DNA of 64,000 nt from Streptomyces diacarni (GTDB lineage Bacteria > Actinomycetota > Actinomycetes > Streptomycetales > Streptomycetaceae): the NCBI RefSeq assembly GCF_003323715.1, contig NZ_QOIN01000053.1, positions 61,554 through 125,553 on the forward strand, read 5' to 3'. Both the position numbers and the translations under genes were made by a program. The notes under the pieces are model-generated. The model did no database searches. It was not told the origin of the DNA and saw only the letters and a list, made by a program, of their open reading frames with translations. This document shows positions 1-7,580 of this stretch, one piece after another; the first letter of the stretch is position 1, and every line of letters begins with the position of its first letter.

Positions 1-2
1 TC

Positions 3-140
3 GGGCTGACGCCCGAGCAGGCCGGACGGTGGACCGTCGACTTCCAGGCCCAGCTCGCGGCGCTCGACGCCCCGGCCCTGGGGTCGCCAGAGAACTGGTG
101 GTCCGTGCTGCTCGAACAGATGTGGGACGGACTGTTCTGA
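3..140 (+). CDS. C-terminal end of an unidentified protein (partial)
   Basis: The window opens inside a reading frame that ends at TGA 138-140, giving the last 45 residues of a protein. The visible tail is rich in Gln, Leu and Trp and ends with WWSVLLEQMWDGLF. I do not recognise the family. It lies 123 bases upstream of the LCP gene on the same strand. The only support is that the frame is open with typical Streptomyces third-position GC. A longer upstream sequence would settle it. Confidence 0.5.
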   Translation, partial: GLTPEQAGRWTVDFQAQLAALDAPALGSPENWWSVLLEQMWDGLF

Positions 141-263
141 TCCGGGAGTGACCCCAGAATGATCCGAGGGTGATCCAGGGGGCGTGCCGGTGCGGCGCGC
201 CCCCCTCCGCCGGACGGACCACGGTGGCGCGCGGCACCGGCCGCCGCGCGGGACCCTCGGTTC

Positions 264-1274
264 ATGTACGGGGAGAGCAGCACCGTCTATCGCGCGGCCC
301 GTCCGCGTCGCAGGCGCCGGTGGCCGCGGGTCGTGATCGTAGTGGTGCTCGCCGTGGTCCTCATCGCGGCGGCGGCCGTCTCGGCGACGTACCTGTGGGC
401 CGGTACCCGGTTGCAGCAGACGGAGGCCCTCACCGACTACCCGGACCGCCCGGCGCACGGCGAGGGCACCAACTGGCTGATCATCGGTTCGGACACCCGT
501 GCGGATCTGACCCGCGAGGAACGCGAGGAACTGCACGTCGGCGGCGGGGGCCAGCGCAACACGGACACGGTGATGGTGCTGCACTACGGTGCGGCGGGAC
601 CGTATCTGGTGAGCATCCCGCGGGACAGTTACGTACCGATCCCCGGCCACGGAAAAGGCAAGGTCAACTCGGCGTACGCGCTGGGCGGCGCCGAGCTGCT
701 GACGCGCACCGTCGAGGAGGCCACGGGGCTGCGGCTCGACCACTACGCGGAGATCGACTTCCTCGGCTTCACGCACGTCGTCGACGCCCTCGACGGTGTG
801 CGGATCTGCCTCGGCGAGCCCCTGCGCGACGAGAAGGCGGGCGCCGACCTGGACGCCGGGTGCCAGACGCTGGACGGCAAGCAGGCGCTGGCGTTCGTCC
901 GGGCGCGCTACAGCGATCCGGAGGGCGACCTGGGCCGGGTCAAGCGGCAGCGGAAACTGCTGAGCGCCCTCGTGCGGGAGGGCACGGGCGCCGACGTGGT
1001 GGCCGACCCGTTCCGGTTCTACCCCTTCCTCGGTTCGGCCCTCGACGCGGTGACCGTCGACCGGATGGACTCCGTCGGGTCACTCACACGGATGGGCTGG
1101 GAGATCAGGGGGCTGACGGCGGGCGAGGGCGGTACGACGACCGTTCCGGTGGCGAACCCCGGGCTCAGCGTGCCGGGCGTCGGAAGCGTCGTCGTGTGGC
1201 ACCCATCCGGGTCACGCGCACTTTTTGATCAGTTGCGCCAGGATGTGCCGATTACGGCAACCACGGTGAAGTAG
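264..1274 (+). CDS. LytR-CpsA-Psr (LCP) family cell-wall glycopolymer transferase
   Basis: 336 residues. LCP enzymes attach teichoic-acid-like or capsular polymers to peptidoglycan at the outer face of the membrane. An arginine-rich start is followed by one membrane segment (about residues 22-45), the usual type II membrane topology. The extracellular LCP domain begins near residue 70 with NWLIIGSDTR and continues through RNTDTVMVLHY, SIPRDSYVPIPGHGKGKVNSA and, near the end of the domain, ALAFVRARYSDPEGDLGRVKRQ. These carry the conserved Arg and Asp residues that bind the polyprenyl-phosphate head group. No strong ribosome site precedes ATG 264, so the start is less certain than the family. 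The next gene follows after 88 bases on the same strand. Confidence 0.88.
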   Translation: MYGESSTVYRAARPRRRRRWPRVVIVVVLAVVLIAAAAVSATYLWAGTRLQQTEALTDYPDRPAHGEGTNWLIIGSDTRADLTREEREELHVGGGGQRNTDTVMVLHYGAAGPYLVSIPRDSYVPIPGHGKGKVNSAYALGGAELLTRTVEEATGLRLDHYAEIDFLGFTHVVDALDGVRICLGEPLRDEKAGADLDAGCQTLDGKQALAFVRARYSDPEGDLGRVKRQRKLLSALVREGTGADVVADPFRFYPFLGSALDAVTVDRMDSVGSLTRMGWEIRGLTAGEGGTTTVPVANPGLSVPGVGSVVVWHPSGSRALFDQLRQDVPITATTVK

Positions 1275-1362
1275 CGCATCCTGGGACAGGCCGGTCTCGC
1301 CGTGGTCGCCGGGACCGCATCAGGAGCCGGGAACCGAGATAAGCCGAGATAAGGGGCTCGAA

Positions 1363-2295
1363 ATGAGTGCGTCGTCGCCGCACGGCTTCGTTGTCGTCAG
1401 GGGCCGCGGATACCGGCCCGAACAGGTCGACGCCCGGGTGACCGGTCTCAACGCGGAACGCGAGGCCGCCTGGGACCGCACCGCGCAGCTCACCCGGCTC
1501 GCGGAGGAGGCCGCGGAGGAAGCGCAGCGGCTGCACGACGTCGCCGCCGCCCTGCCCCCGCAGACTTACGAAGCGCTCGGCCCGCGCGCCCAGGGGCTCC
1601 TGGGCACCGCGGAGTCGGAGGCGGCGGACCTGCGGGCGGCGGCCGAGGCCGCGGCCCACGAGCTGACGGGGCGGGCCGAGGAAGAGGCCCGCTCCCTCCA
1701 GGACGGCGCCAGGGAAGCCGCGGCCCGCCGCCGCGCCGACGCGGAGGCCGCCGCGGCCCGCACCGTCGACGCCGCCCAGGACCACGCCGACGAGCTGCGC
1801 ACCCACGCACGGGAGCACGCCGACAAGACCAGCCGCGAGGCCGGCGAGGCGCTCCGCGAGATGTCCCGCAGGTGTGCGGCGCTGCTGGCCGAACAGGAGA
1901 AGGAACAGGCGGCCGAGTCGGATGCCGCCGAGCGCGAGAGCGCGCAGAACGAGGCCGCGTTCGCGGCGCACGCCGCCGACCTCGAAGAGCGCGGAGCGCG
2001 GGCACTGGCCGACGCCAAGCGGCAGCACGCCCAGGCCGAGGAGTGGGCACGGCACCGGCACGAGGACGCGGTGGCGCAGGGCGAGGAGCTGCTGGCGCAG
2101 GCCCGCGTGCGCGAAGAGGGCATCGCGCGCGAGACCGAGCGGGTGCTGAGGGAGCACACCGAGCGGGCCGACGAGCTCCGGCAGCACATGGCGCACGTCC
2201 GCTCGTCGCTCGCCGCGCTGACCGGCCGCGCCCCCGAGGCGGCCCCCGACACCGCCACCGTCCCGCCCCAGTCGGCCCCCGCCCCCCAGGACTGA
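1363..2295 (+). CDS. Alanine/glutamate-rich coiled-coil protein, DivIVA-like N-terminus
   Basis: 310 residues, almost entirely predicted coiled coil with Ala, Glu, Arg and Gln heptads from about residue 30 to 280, then a Pro/Ala-rich tail. The first 30 residues (FVVVRGRGYRPEQVDARV) resemble the N-terminal segment of Streptomyces coiled-coil proteins of the DivIVA/FilP type, often annotated as cellulose-binding proteins. A cytoskeletal or scaffold role is inference; no catalytic motif is visible. ATG 1363 is preceded by GATAAGGGGCTCGAA, which gives an acceptable ribosome site (AAGGGG). It lies between the LCP gene and mfd on the same strand. Confidence 0.75.
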   Translation: MSASSPHGFVVVRGRGYRPEQVDARVTGLNAEREAAWDRTAQLTRLAEEAAEEAQRLHDVAAALPPQTYEALGPRAQGLLGTAESEAADLRAAAEAAAHELTGRAEEEARSLQDGAREAAARRRADAEAAAARTVDAAQDHADELRTHAREHADKTSREAGEALREMSRRCAALLAEQEKEQAAESDAAERESAQNEAAFAAHAADLEERGARALADAKRQHAQAEEWARHRHEDAVAQGEELLAQARVREEGIARETERVLREHTERADELRQHMAHVRSSLAALTGRAPEAAPDTATVPPQSAPAPQD

Positions 2296-2395
2296 CCCGG
2301 GGAAACCGCGCCCCACTCGCCCGGTGCGGGCAGGTGCCCTCGGTGCGGGCAGGCGTTCCGCGGGGCTGGGACCGCCGGTCGGAGGTTCCGGGGAT

Positions 2396-2420
2396 CTCCC
2401 CCGGCCGGAGGCTGGGGGAG
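2396..2420. repeat. Interspersed G-rich palindrome, copy 1
   Basis: The arms are CTCCCCCGGC and GCTGGGGGAG, which pair over ten bases with one G-T wobble around a short CGGAG loop. The GCTGGGGGAG half is shared with the element found inside the cyclopropane synthase gene at 26566-26599. From general knowledge, elements of this kind recur in Streptomyces intergenic regions; the copy number in this genome cannot be judged from one window. Confidence 0.6.
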
Positions 2421-2534
2421 GGTGGGCACGACGAGAGCCGCACCCGGCGACGACGGCGAACCCCCGGCGGCCCCCGCGCGGAGCCGGGTTCGCGGCGGAC
2501 GAGGGGAGGGTGTCCGCCGGGCGGCGTAGTCTGG

Positions 2535-2564
2535 AAGGGCCCGATCAGCTTGTGTCGGGCCCTT
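2535..2564 (+). promoter_or_regulatory. Perfect 10-bp hairpin in the mfd upstream region
   Basis: AAGGGCCCGA (2535-2544) and TCGGGCCCTT (2555-2564) are perfect inverse complements around a 10-base loop, 65 bases before the mfd start. A TAGTCT hexamer lies just upstream (2527-2532). The hairpin could sit at the 5' end of the mfd transcript, or it could terminate readthrough from the upstream genes. The single extra T after the stem argues against a strong intrinsic terminator. Confidence 0.5.
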
Positions 2565-2629
2565 TGGCGTGCCCCAAGGACTCCCCCCGCACGCCCCCGC
2601 CACCGGACGGAAAGCCGAAAGCGAAGCCC

Positions 2630-5600
2630 ATGAGCCTGCACGGTCTGCTCGACGCCGTCACCGAGGACCCCGCGCTTGAGGAGGCGGTCAGGGCCGCGGC
2701 GGACGGCAACCGCCACCATGTCGACATGGTGGGCCCCGCCGCGGCCCGCCCGTTCGCCGTCGCCGCGCTGGCACGCTCAGCGCAGCGTCCGGTGCTGGCG
2801 GTGACGGCCACGGGCCGCGAGGCGGAGGATCTGGCGGGGGCGCTGCGCTCGCTGCTGCCCCAGGAGGGCATCGTCGAGTTCCCCTCGTGGGAGACGCTGC
2901 CGCACGAGCGGCTCAGCCCCCGCTCGGACACGGTGGGCCGCAGGCTCGCGGTGCTGCGCAGGCTGGCGCACCCGGACCCGGACGATCCGGCCACCGGGCC
3001 GGTCTCCGTCGTCGTCGCGCCCATCCGCTCGGTGCTCCAGCCGCAGGTCAAGGGGTTGGGGGACCTGGTTCCCGTCGCCCTCAAGCAGGGGCAGACCACC
3101 GATCTGGAAGAGGTCGTGGACGCGCTGTCGGCTGCGGCGTACGCGCGGGTGGAGCTGGTGGAGAAGCGCGGCGACTTCGCCGTGCGCGGCGGCATCCTGG
3201 ACGTGTTCCCGCCCACGGAGGAGCACCCGGTCCGGGTGGAGTTCTGGGGCGACGAGGTGGAGGAGATCCGCTGGTTCAAGGTCGCCGACCAGCGCTCCCT
3301 GGAGGTCGCCGAGCACGGGCTGTGGGCGCCGCCGTGCCGGGAGCTGCTGCTGACGCCCGAGGTGCGCGGGCGGGCGGCGGAGCTGATGGAGCTCCATCCG
3401 GAGCTGCACGAGCTGCTCGGCAAGATCGCCGAGGGGATCGCGGTGGAGGGCATGGAGTCCCTCGCGCCGGTCCTGGTGGACGACATGGAGCTGCTGTTGG
3501 ACGTGCTGCCCGCGGGCAGCATGACGGTGGTGTGCGACCCGGAGCGGGTGCGGACGCGGGCCGCGGACCTGGTGGCGACGAGCCAGGAGTTCCTGCAGGC
3601 GTCGTGGGCGGCGGCGGCCGGCAGCGGCGACGGTGCGGGCGGCGCCGCCCCGATCGACGTGGGGGCCGCTTCGCTGCGCGGTATCGCCGAGGTGCGGGAG
3701 CACGCGCGCGAGCTGGGCATGATGTGGTGGTCGGTCAGCCAGTTCACCGCCGACGTCGAGGCGGCGGAGGACGGCGACGGGGACACGCTCACGTTGGGCC
3801 TGCAGGCGCCGGAGACGTACCGGGGCGACACGGCGCGCGCTTTGGCGGACACCAAGGGCTGGCTGGCCCAGGGGTGGCGTTGCGTGTACGTCACCGAGGG
3901 GCACGGTCCGGCGTCCCGTACGGCGGAGGTGCTGGGCGGCGAGGGGGTGCCGGCCCGGCTGGCAGGCTCCGAGCTGGCGCTGGACCCGAACCTGGTGCAC
4001 GTGGCCTGCGGCTCTTTGGACAACGGGTTCCTCGCGCCGGGGCTGAAGCTGGCGGTGCTGACGGAGACGGATCTGTCGGGCCAGAAGGCGGCGGGCAAGG
4101 ACGGCACGCGGATGCCGGCGCGGCGCCGCAAGCAGATCGATCCGCTGACGCTCCAGCCGGGCGACTTCATCGTGCACGAGCAGCACGGGGTGGGCCGCTA
4201 CATCGAGATGGTGCAGCGCACGGTGCAGGGCGCGACCCGCGAGTATCTGCTGGTGGAGTACGCGCCGGCCAAGCGCGGGCAGCCCGGTGACCGGCTGTTC
4301 GTGCCGACGGACCAGCTGGAGCAGATCACCAAGTACGTCGGCGGCGAGCAGCCCACGCTGCACCGGCTGGGCGGCGCGGACTGGACGAAGACGAAGGCGC
4401 GGGCGAAGAAGGCGGTCAAGGAGATCGCCGCGGACCTGATCAAGCTCTACAGCGCCCGGATGGCCGCGCCGGGGCACGCGTTCGGCGCGGACACCCCCTG
4501 GCAGCGGGAGCTGGAGGACGCGTTCCCGTACGCGGAGACGCCCGATCAGCTCACCACGATCGGCGAGGTCAAGGAGGACATGGAGAAGTCGGTCCCGATG
4601 GACCGGCTGATCTGCGGTGACGTCGGCTACGGCAAAACGGAGATCGCGGTGCGGGCCGCGTTCAAGGCGGTGCAGGACGGCAAGCAGGTCGCTGTCCTCG
4701 TCCCGACGACGCTGCTGGTGCAGCAGCACTTCTCCACATTCTCCGAGCGGTACGGCCAGTTTCCCGTCAACGTGCGGGCGCTCTCGCGCTTCCAGACGGA
4801 CACCGAGGCGCGGGCGACGCTGGACGGGCTGCGCGAGGGCACGGTGGACATCGTCATTGGGACGCACCGGCTGTTCTCGTCGGAGACGAAGTTCAAGGAG
4901 CTGGGCCTGGTCATCGTCGACGAGGAGCAGCGCTTCGGTGTCGAGCACAAGGAGCAGCTGAAGAAGCTGCGGGCCAACGTGGACGTGCTGACGATGTCGG
5001 CGACGCCGATCCCCAGGACGCTGGAGATGGCGGTGACCGGCATCCGCGAGATGTCGACGATCACCACGCCGCCGGAGGAGCGGCACCCGGTGCTCACCTT
5101 CGTCGGTCCCTTCGAGGAGAAGCAGATCGGCGCGGCGATCCGCCGCGAGCTGCTGCGCGAGGGGCAGGTCTTCTACATCCACAACCGGGTGGAGTCCATC
5201 GACCGCGCGGCGGCGCGGCTGCGGCAGATCGTGCCGGAGGCGCGGATCGCCACCGCGCACGGGCAGATGTCGGAGCAGGCGCTGGAGCAGGTGGTGGTCG
5301 ACTTCTGGGAGAAGAAGTCGGACGTGCTGGTGGCCACGACGATCGTGGAGAACGGCATCGACATCTCCAACGCGAACACCCTCATCGTCGAGCGCGGCGA
5401 CAACTTCGGCCTCAGCCAGCTCCACCAGCTGCGCGGCCGGGTGGGCCGCGGCCGGGATCGCGGCTACGCCTACTTCCTCTACCCGCCGGAGAAGCCGCTG
5501 ACGGAGACGGCGCACGAGCGGCTGGCCACCATCGCCCAGCACACGGAGATGGGCGCCGGCATGTACGTGGCGATGAAGGACCTGGAGATCCGCGGCGCGG

Positions 5601-6196
5601 GCAATCTGCTCGGCGGCGAGCAGTCCGGGCACATCGCGGGCGTCGGATTCGACCTGTACGTGCGGATGGTCGGCGAGGCGGTGGCCGACTACCGGGCGGC
5701 GCTGGAGTCCGGTGAGGCGGGGCCCGTGGAGGAGACCCCGCCGGAGGTCAAGATCGAGCTGCCGGTCGACGCGCACGTCCCGCACGACTACGCGCCGGGT
5801 GAGCGGCTGCGTCTCCAGGCGTACCGGGCGCTGGCCTCGGCCACCACGGAGGAGGACATCGCCTCCGTGCGCGAGGAGCTGGCCGACCGGTACGGGCCGC
5901 TGCCGGAGCCGGTGGAGAACCTGCTGCTGGTCGCGGGGTTGCGGATGCTGGCCCGCACGGTCGGCGTCACCGACATCACCCTCCAGGGCAACAACATCCG
6001 CTTCAGCCCCGTCGAGCTGCGGGAGTCGCAGGAGCTGCGGCTCAAGCGGGTGTACCCGGGCTCGGTGATCAAGTCGGCCACCCATCAGGTCCTGGTGCCC
6101 CGCCCCAAGCCGGGCGGCATCGGCGGCAAACCCCTGACGGGCCGCGACCTGCTGGCCTGGGTGGGCGAGTTCCTGACGACGGTGCCGGGAGCCTGA
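2630..6196 (+). CDS. mfd: Transcription-repair coupling factor Mfd
   Basis: 1188 residues from ATG 2630 (MSLHGLLDAV), the usual length for Mfd. It removes RNA polymerase stalled at DNA lesions and recruits UvrA. The UvrB-like N-terminal part is followed by a CarD-like RNA-polymerase-interaction domain around residue 505 (PGDFIVHEQHGVGRYIEM). The translocase has Walker A GDVGYGKTE near residue 663, DEEQRFG near 765, SATPIPRTL, and the helicase C-terminal part with TTIVENGIDI and QLRGRVGR. The TRCF C-terminal domain ends the protein. The frame is open further upstream (to 2324), but 2630 matches the family N-terminus and is preceded by a purine-rich AAAGCGAAG. The gene ends in a small hairpin before convergent genes. 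Confidence 0.97.
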   Translation: MSLHGLLDAVTEDPALEEAVRAAADGNRHHVDMVGPAAARPFAVAALARSAQRPVLAVTATGREAEDLAGALRSLLPQEGIVEFPSWETLPHERLSPRSDTVGRRLAVLRRLAHPDPDDPATGPVSVVVAPIRSVLQPQVKGLGDLVPVALKQGQTTDLEEVVDALSAAAYARVELVEKRGDFAVRGGILDVFPPTEEHPVRVEFWGDEVEEIRWFKVADQRSLEVAEHGLWAPPCRELLLTPEVRGRAAELMELHPELHELLGKIAEGIAVEGMESLAPVLVDDMELLLDVLPAGSMTVVCDPERVRTRAADLVATSQEFLQASWAAAAGSGDGAGGAAPIDVGAASLRGIAEVREHARELGMMWWSVSQFTADVEAAEDGDGDTLTLGLQAPETYRGDTARALADTKGWLAQGWRCVYVTEGHGPASRTAEVLGGEGVPARLAGSELALDPNLVHVACGSLDNGFLAPGLKLAVLTETDLSGQKAAGKDGTRMPARRRKQIDPLTLQPGDFIVHEQHGVGRYIEMVQRTVQGATREYLLVEYAPAKRGQPGDRLFVPTDQLEQITKYVGGEQPTLHRLGGADWTKTKARAKKAVKEIAADLIKLYSARMAAPGHAFGADTPWQRELEDAFPYAETPDQLTTIGEVKEDMEKSVPMDRLICGDVGYGKTEIAVRAAFKAVQDGKQVAVLVPTTLLVQQHFSTFSERYGQFPVNVRALSRFQTDTEARATLDGLREGTVDIVIGTHRLFSSETKFKELGLVIVDEEQRFGVEHKEQLKKLRANVDVLTMSATPIPRTLEMAVTGIREMSTITTPPEERHPVLTFVGPFEEKQIGAAIRRELLREGQVFYIHNRVESIDRAAARLRQIVPEARIATAHGQMSEQALEQVVVDFWEKKSDVLVATTIVENGIDISNANTLIVERGDNFGLSQLHQLRGRVGRGRDRGYAYFLYPPEKPLTETAHERLATIAQHTEMGAGMYVAMKDLEIRGAGNLLGGEQSGHIAGVGFDLYVRMVGEAVADYRAALESGEAGPVEETPPEVKIELPVDAHVPHDYAPGERLRLQAYRALASATTEEDIASVREELADRYGPLPEPVENLLLVAGLRMLARTVGVTDITLQGNNIRFSPVELRESQELRLKRVYPGSVIKSATHQVLVPRPKPGGIGGKPLTGRDLLAWVGEFLTTVPGA

Positions 6197-6214
6197 GCCC
6201 CGGTTCGCCGGGGC
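6197..6214 (+). terminator. Hairpin after mfd
   Basis: GCCCCGG and CCGGGGC form a perfect 7-bp stem closed by the stable TTCG tetraloop, starting right after the mfd stop codon. There is no T-run, as is common in Streptomyces. It lies between mfd and a convergent minus-strand gene. Confidence 0.55.
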
Positions 6215-6268
6215 GGTGGGGGGTCGCCCGGGCCGCGGTGGGGCGCGGCCCGGAGCCGGGCGGGGTGT

Positions 6269-6694
6269 TCAGCGCGTGGCGGCGGTCAGGGGGAGGACGG
6301 CGGCGGGCGGGGCGCCGCTGTTCAGCTCCTTGTCGATCTCGTTCGCCGCGTCGTCGAGCGCGGTGACGACGGTGATCAGGCCCCAGACGCCGAGGGCGAA
6401 GGACAGCAGGGACAGCAGGAGGCCCGTCAGCGCGGTCCTGCCGTTGGTGGCCAGTCCCTTCTTGGCGCGGGAGCGGCCGGCCAGGCCGAGGACCAGGCCG
6501 ATGACACCGAGCGTGCCGGAGGCCCAGAACAGGATCGGGACCAGCCCGGACAGGGCGCCGAGGAGACCGAGGATCAGCGCGGTCAGTCCGAGTCCGTTGC
6601 GCGGCTCGCGGACCGGAAGCTGCACCGGCGCGGGCGCGGGGGCGGAGGCGAAGGGGCGGTCGTGCGGACTGTCGTGGTGCGGGACGTGCGACAT
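6269..6694 (-). CDS. Small DUF4190-type membrane protein
   Basis: 141 residues from ATG 6694 (MSHVPHHDSPHDRPF). A His/Pro/Ala-rich cytoplasmic start is followed by GLGLTALILGLLGALSGL, an intervening loop, a second hydrophobic stretch ending GVIGLVLGLAGRSRAKKG, and a third segment (GLLLSLLSFALGVWGLITVV). The NGLGLTALILGLLG plus GRSRAKKG pattern is typical of the DUF4190 family of Gram-positive membrane proteins of unknown function. The start was chosen because an AGGGGGGAACC ribosome site sits just upstream; the longer open frame to 6967 lacks one. It is probably co-transcribed with the lipoprotein gene upstream. Confidence 0.75.
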   Translation of the reverse strand: MSHVPHHDSPHDRPFASAPAPAPVQLPVREPRNGLGLTALILGLLGALSGLVPILFWASGTLGVIGLVLGLAGRSRAKKGLATNGRTALTGLLLSLLSFALGVWGLITVVTALDDAANEIDKELNSGAPPAAVLPLTAATR

Positions 6695-6770
6695 GGTGGG
6701 TTCCCCCCTGTGAGCGGTTCGGATCGTGCGGTTGCGTGGCGGTGCGGTGCGTCCGGCGGGCGCGGCGGTC

Positions 6771-7370
6771 TCAGAGCGTGAGGCTCCACTGCGCGGGTTC
6801 GGTCTCGAAGTCGTTGAGGCTGACCTCGACGTCGAGCGTGCGGGCTCCGCGCCCCGCGTCGAAGCCGTAGGTGGCGGTGGCGCGCTTGCCGGGCAGCAGG
6901 TGGCCGGTGAAACCGCTTCCGACGGTCTCGCCGTCGAAGATCCCCTCGGTCGTCTCGCCGTCCTCACCCTGCCGGGCGTCGACGGTGACCAGCGTGGTGT
7001 CGATCCTGGCGTCGCCGGTGTTCTCCAGCGTCACGCGCAGCTTGTAGGCCGAGCGGCCGCTCTTGTGGCCCGCCGCGTACGCGGACGGGGTGAACGCGGA
7101 GGGCGCCGAGACGGTGACCTTGAGCCCCTTGTCGGCGTACACCGCGCTCTGGCCCGCGGAGTGCGGCCCCGCGGCCTTCCTGCCGCCCTTCGAGCCGTCG
7201 CCGTCCGCCGTGGTGTCGGCCGCCTTGCCCGACGGGGACTGCGCGCCCGTCGTGGCCTTCTCGGCGACGGGCTCCTCCAGCGAGCAGGCGCCGAGCGCGC
7301 CGAGGGACAGGAGCGCGGCGGCGGAAACGAGCAGCGGGCGCGTGCGGGGCAGCGGTACGCGTGTGGGCAT
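6771..7370 (-). CDS. DUF4352-type secreted lipoprotein
   Basis: 199 residues. A basic start and hydrophobic core (LLVSAAALLSLGALGAC) end in an LGAC lipobox, so Cys29 is the likely lipidated residue. A low-complexity Lys/Ser/Gly linker follows, then an Ig-like domain with YADKGLKVTVSAPSAF and YKLRVTLENTGDARIDTTLVTV, the pattern of DUF4352 extracellular domains. The function is not known; the family is typically exported and sometimes involved in envelope adhesion. ATG 7370 has a good GGAGG site seven bases upstream. It is divergent from the methylase-like gene, across a region with repeated GTGAAC motifs. Confidence 0.78.
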   Translation of the reverse strand: MPTRVPLPRTRPLLVSAAALLSLGALGACSLEEPVAEKATTGAQSPSGKAADTTADGDGSKGGRKAAGPHSAGQSAVYADKGLKVTVSAPSAFTPSAYAAGHKSGRSAYKLRVTLENTGDARIDTTLVTVDARQGEDGETTEGIFDGETVGSGFTGHLLPGKRATATYGFDAGRGARTLDVEVSLNDFETEPAQWSLTL

Positions 7371-7417
7371 GGCGGGACCTCCGGTCGGGGTGTGCGAGCG
7401 GCCCGGCTCCGACAGGT

Positions 7418-7500
7418 GTGAACCGGTGCGCCAATAAGAGCATTGCTTGTGAACCGAGTCAACACGTGAACACTTGAAGGGTGGACTTCACGTTGTGAAC
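7418..7500. promoter_or_regulatory. Cluster of four GTGAAC motifs in a divergent promoter region
   Basis: GTGAAC occurs at 7418-7423, 7449-7454, 7466-7471 and 7495-7500. The last copy is the right half of a TTCAC-GTT-GTGAA palindrome (7487-7499). The AT-rich stretch is unlike the surroundings. It lies between the DUF4352 lipoprotein (minus) and the methylase-like gene (plus), so it could be an operator array for either. No cognate regulator is adjacent. Confidence 0.45.
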
Positions 7501-7523
7501 GAGATGGGGGGACGTGCGGTGGG

Positions 7524-7529
7524 TATGCT
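7524..7529 (+). promoter_or_regulatory. Candidate -10 box for the methylase-like gene
   Basis: TATGCT sits 51 bases before GTG 7581, which has its own GGAAGGGG ribosome site. A CGAACCGGTG decamer (7542-7551), repeated four times near 14.3 kb, follows it. No clear -35 box is visible. Confidence 0.4.
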
Positions 7530-7580
7530 CGGGCGCATCGCCGAACCGGTGCGGTCGGCGAGACACACGGAAGGGGCGCG

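Larger units (their letters stand above)
2296..2629. other. 334-bp intergenic region upstream of mfd
   Basis: No gene is supported here. An open frame continues upstream of the mfd start, but the translated part has no family resemblance. The region holds a duplicated CGGTGCGGGCAGG (2322-2334 and 2341-2353), an interspersed palindrome (2396-2420) and a strong hairpin (2535-2564). Confidence 0.6.

Noticed and set aside
2777..6085. A 1100-residue open frame antisense to mfd
   Set aside because: It is a shadow of mfd: in DNA with GC-rich third positions the opposite strand stays open. The translation is Arg/Leu/Gly-rich with no family resemblance, while mfd shows all its motifs.
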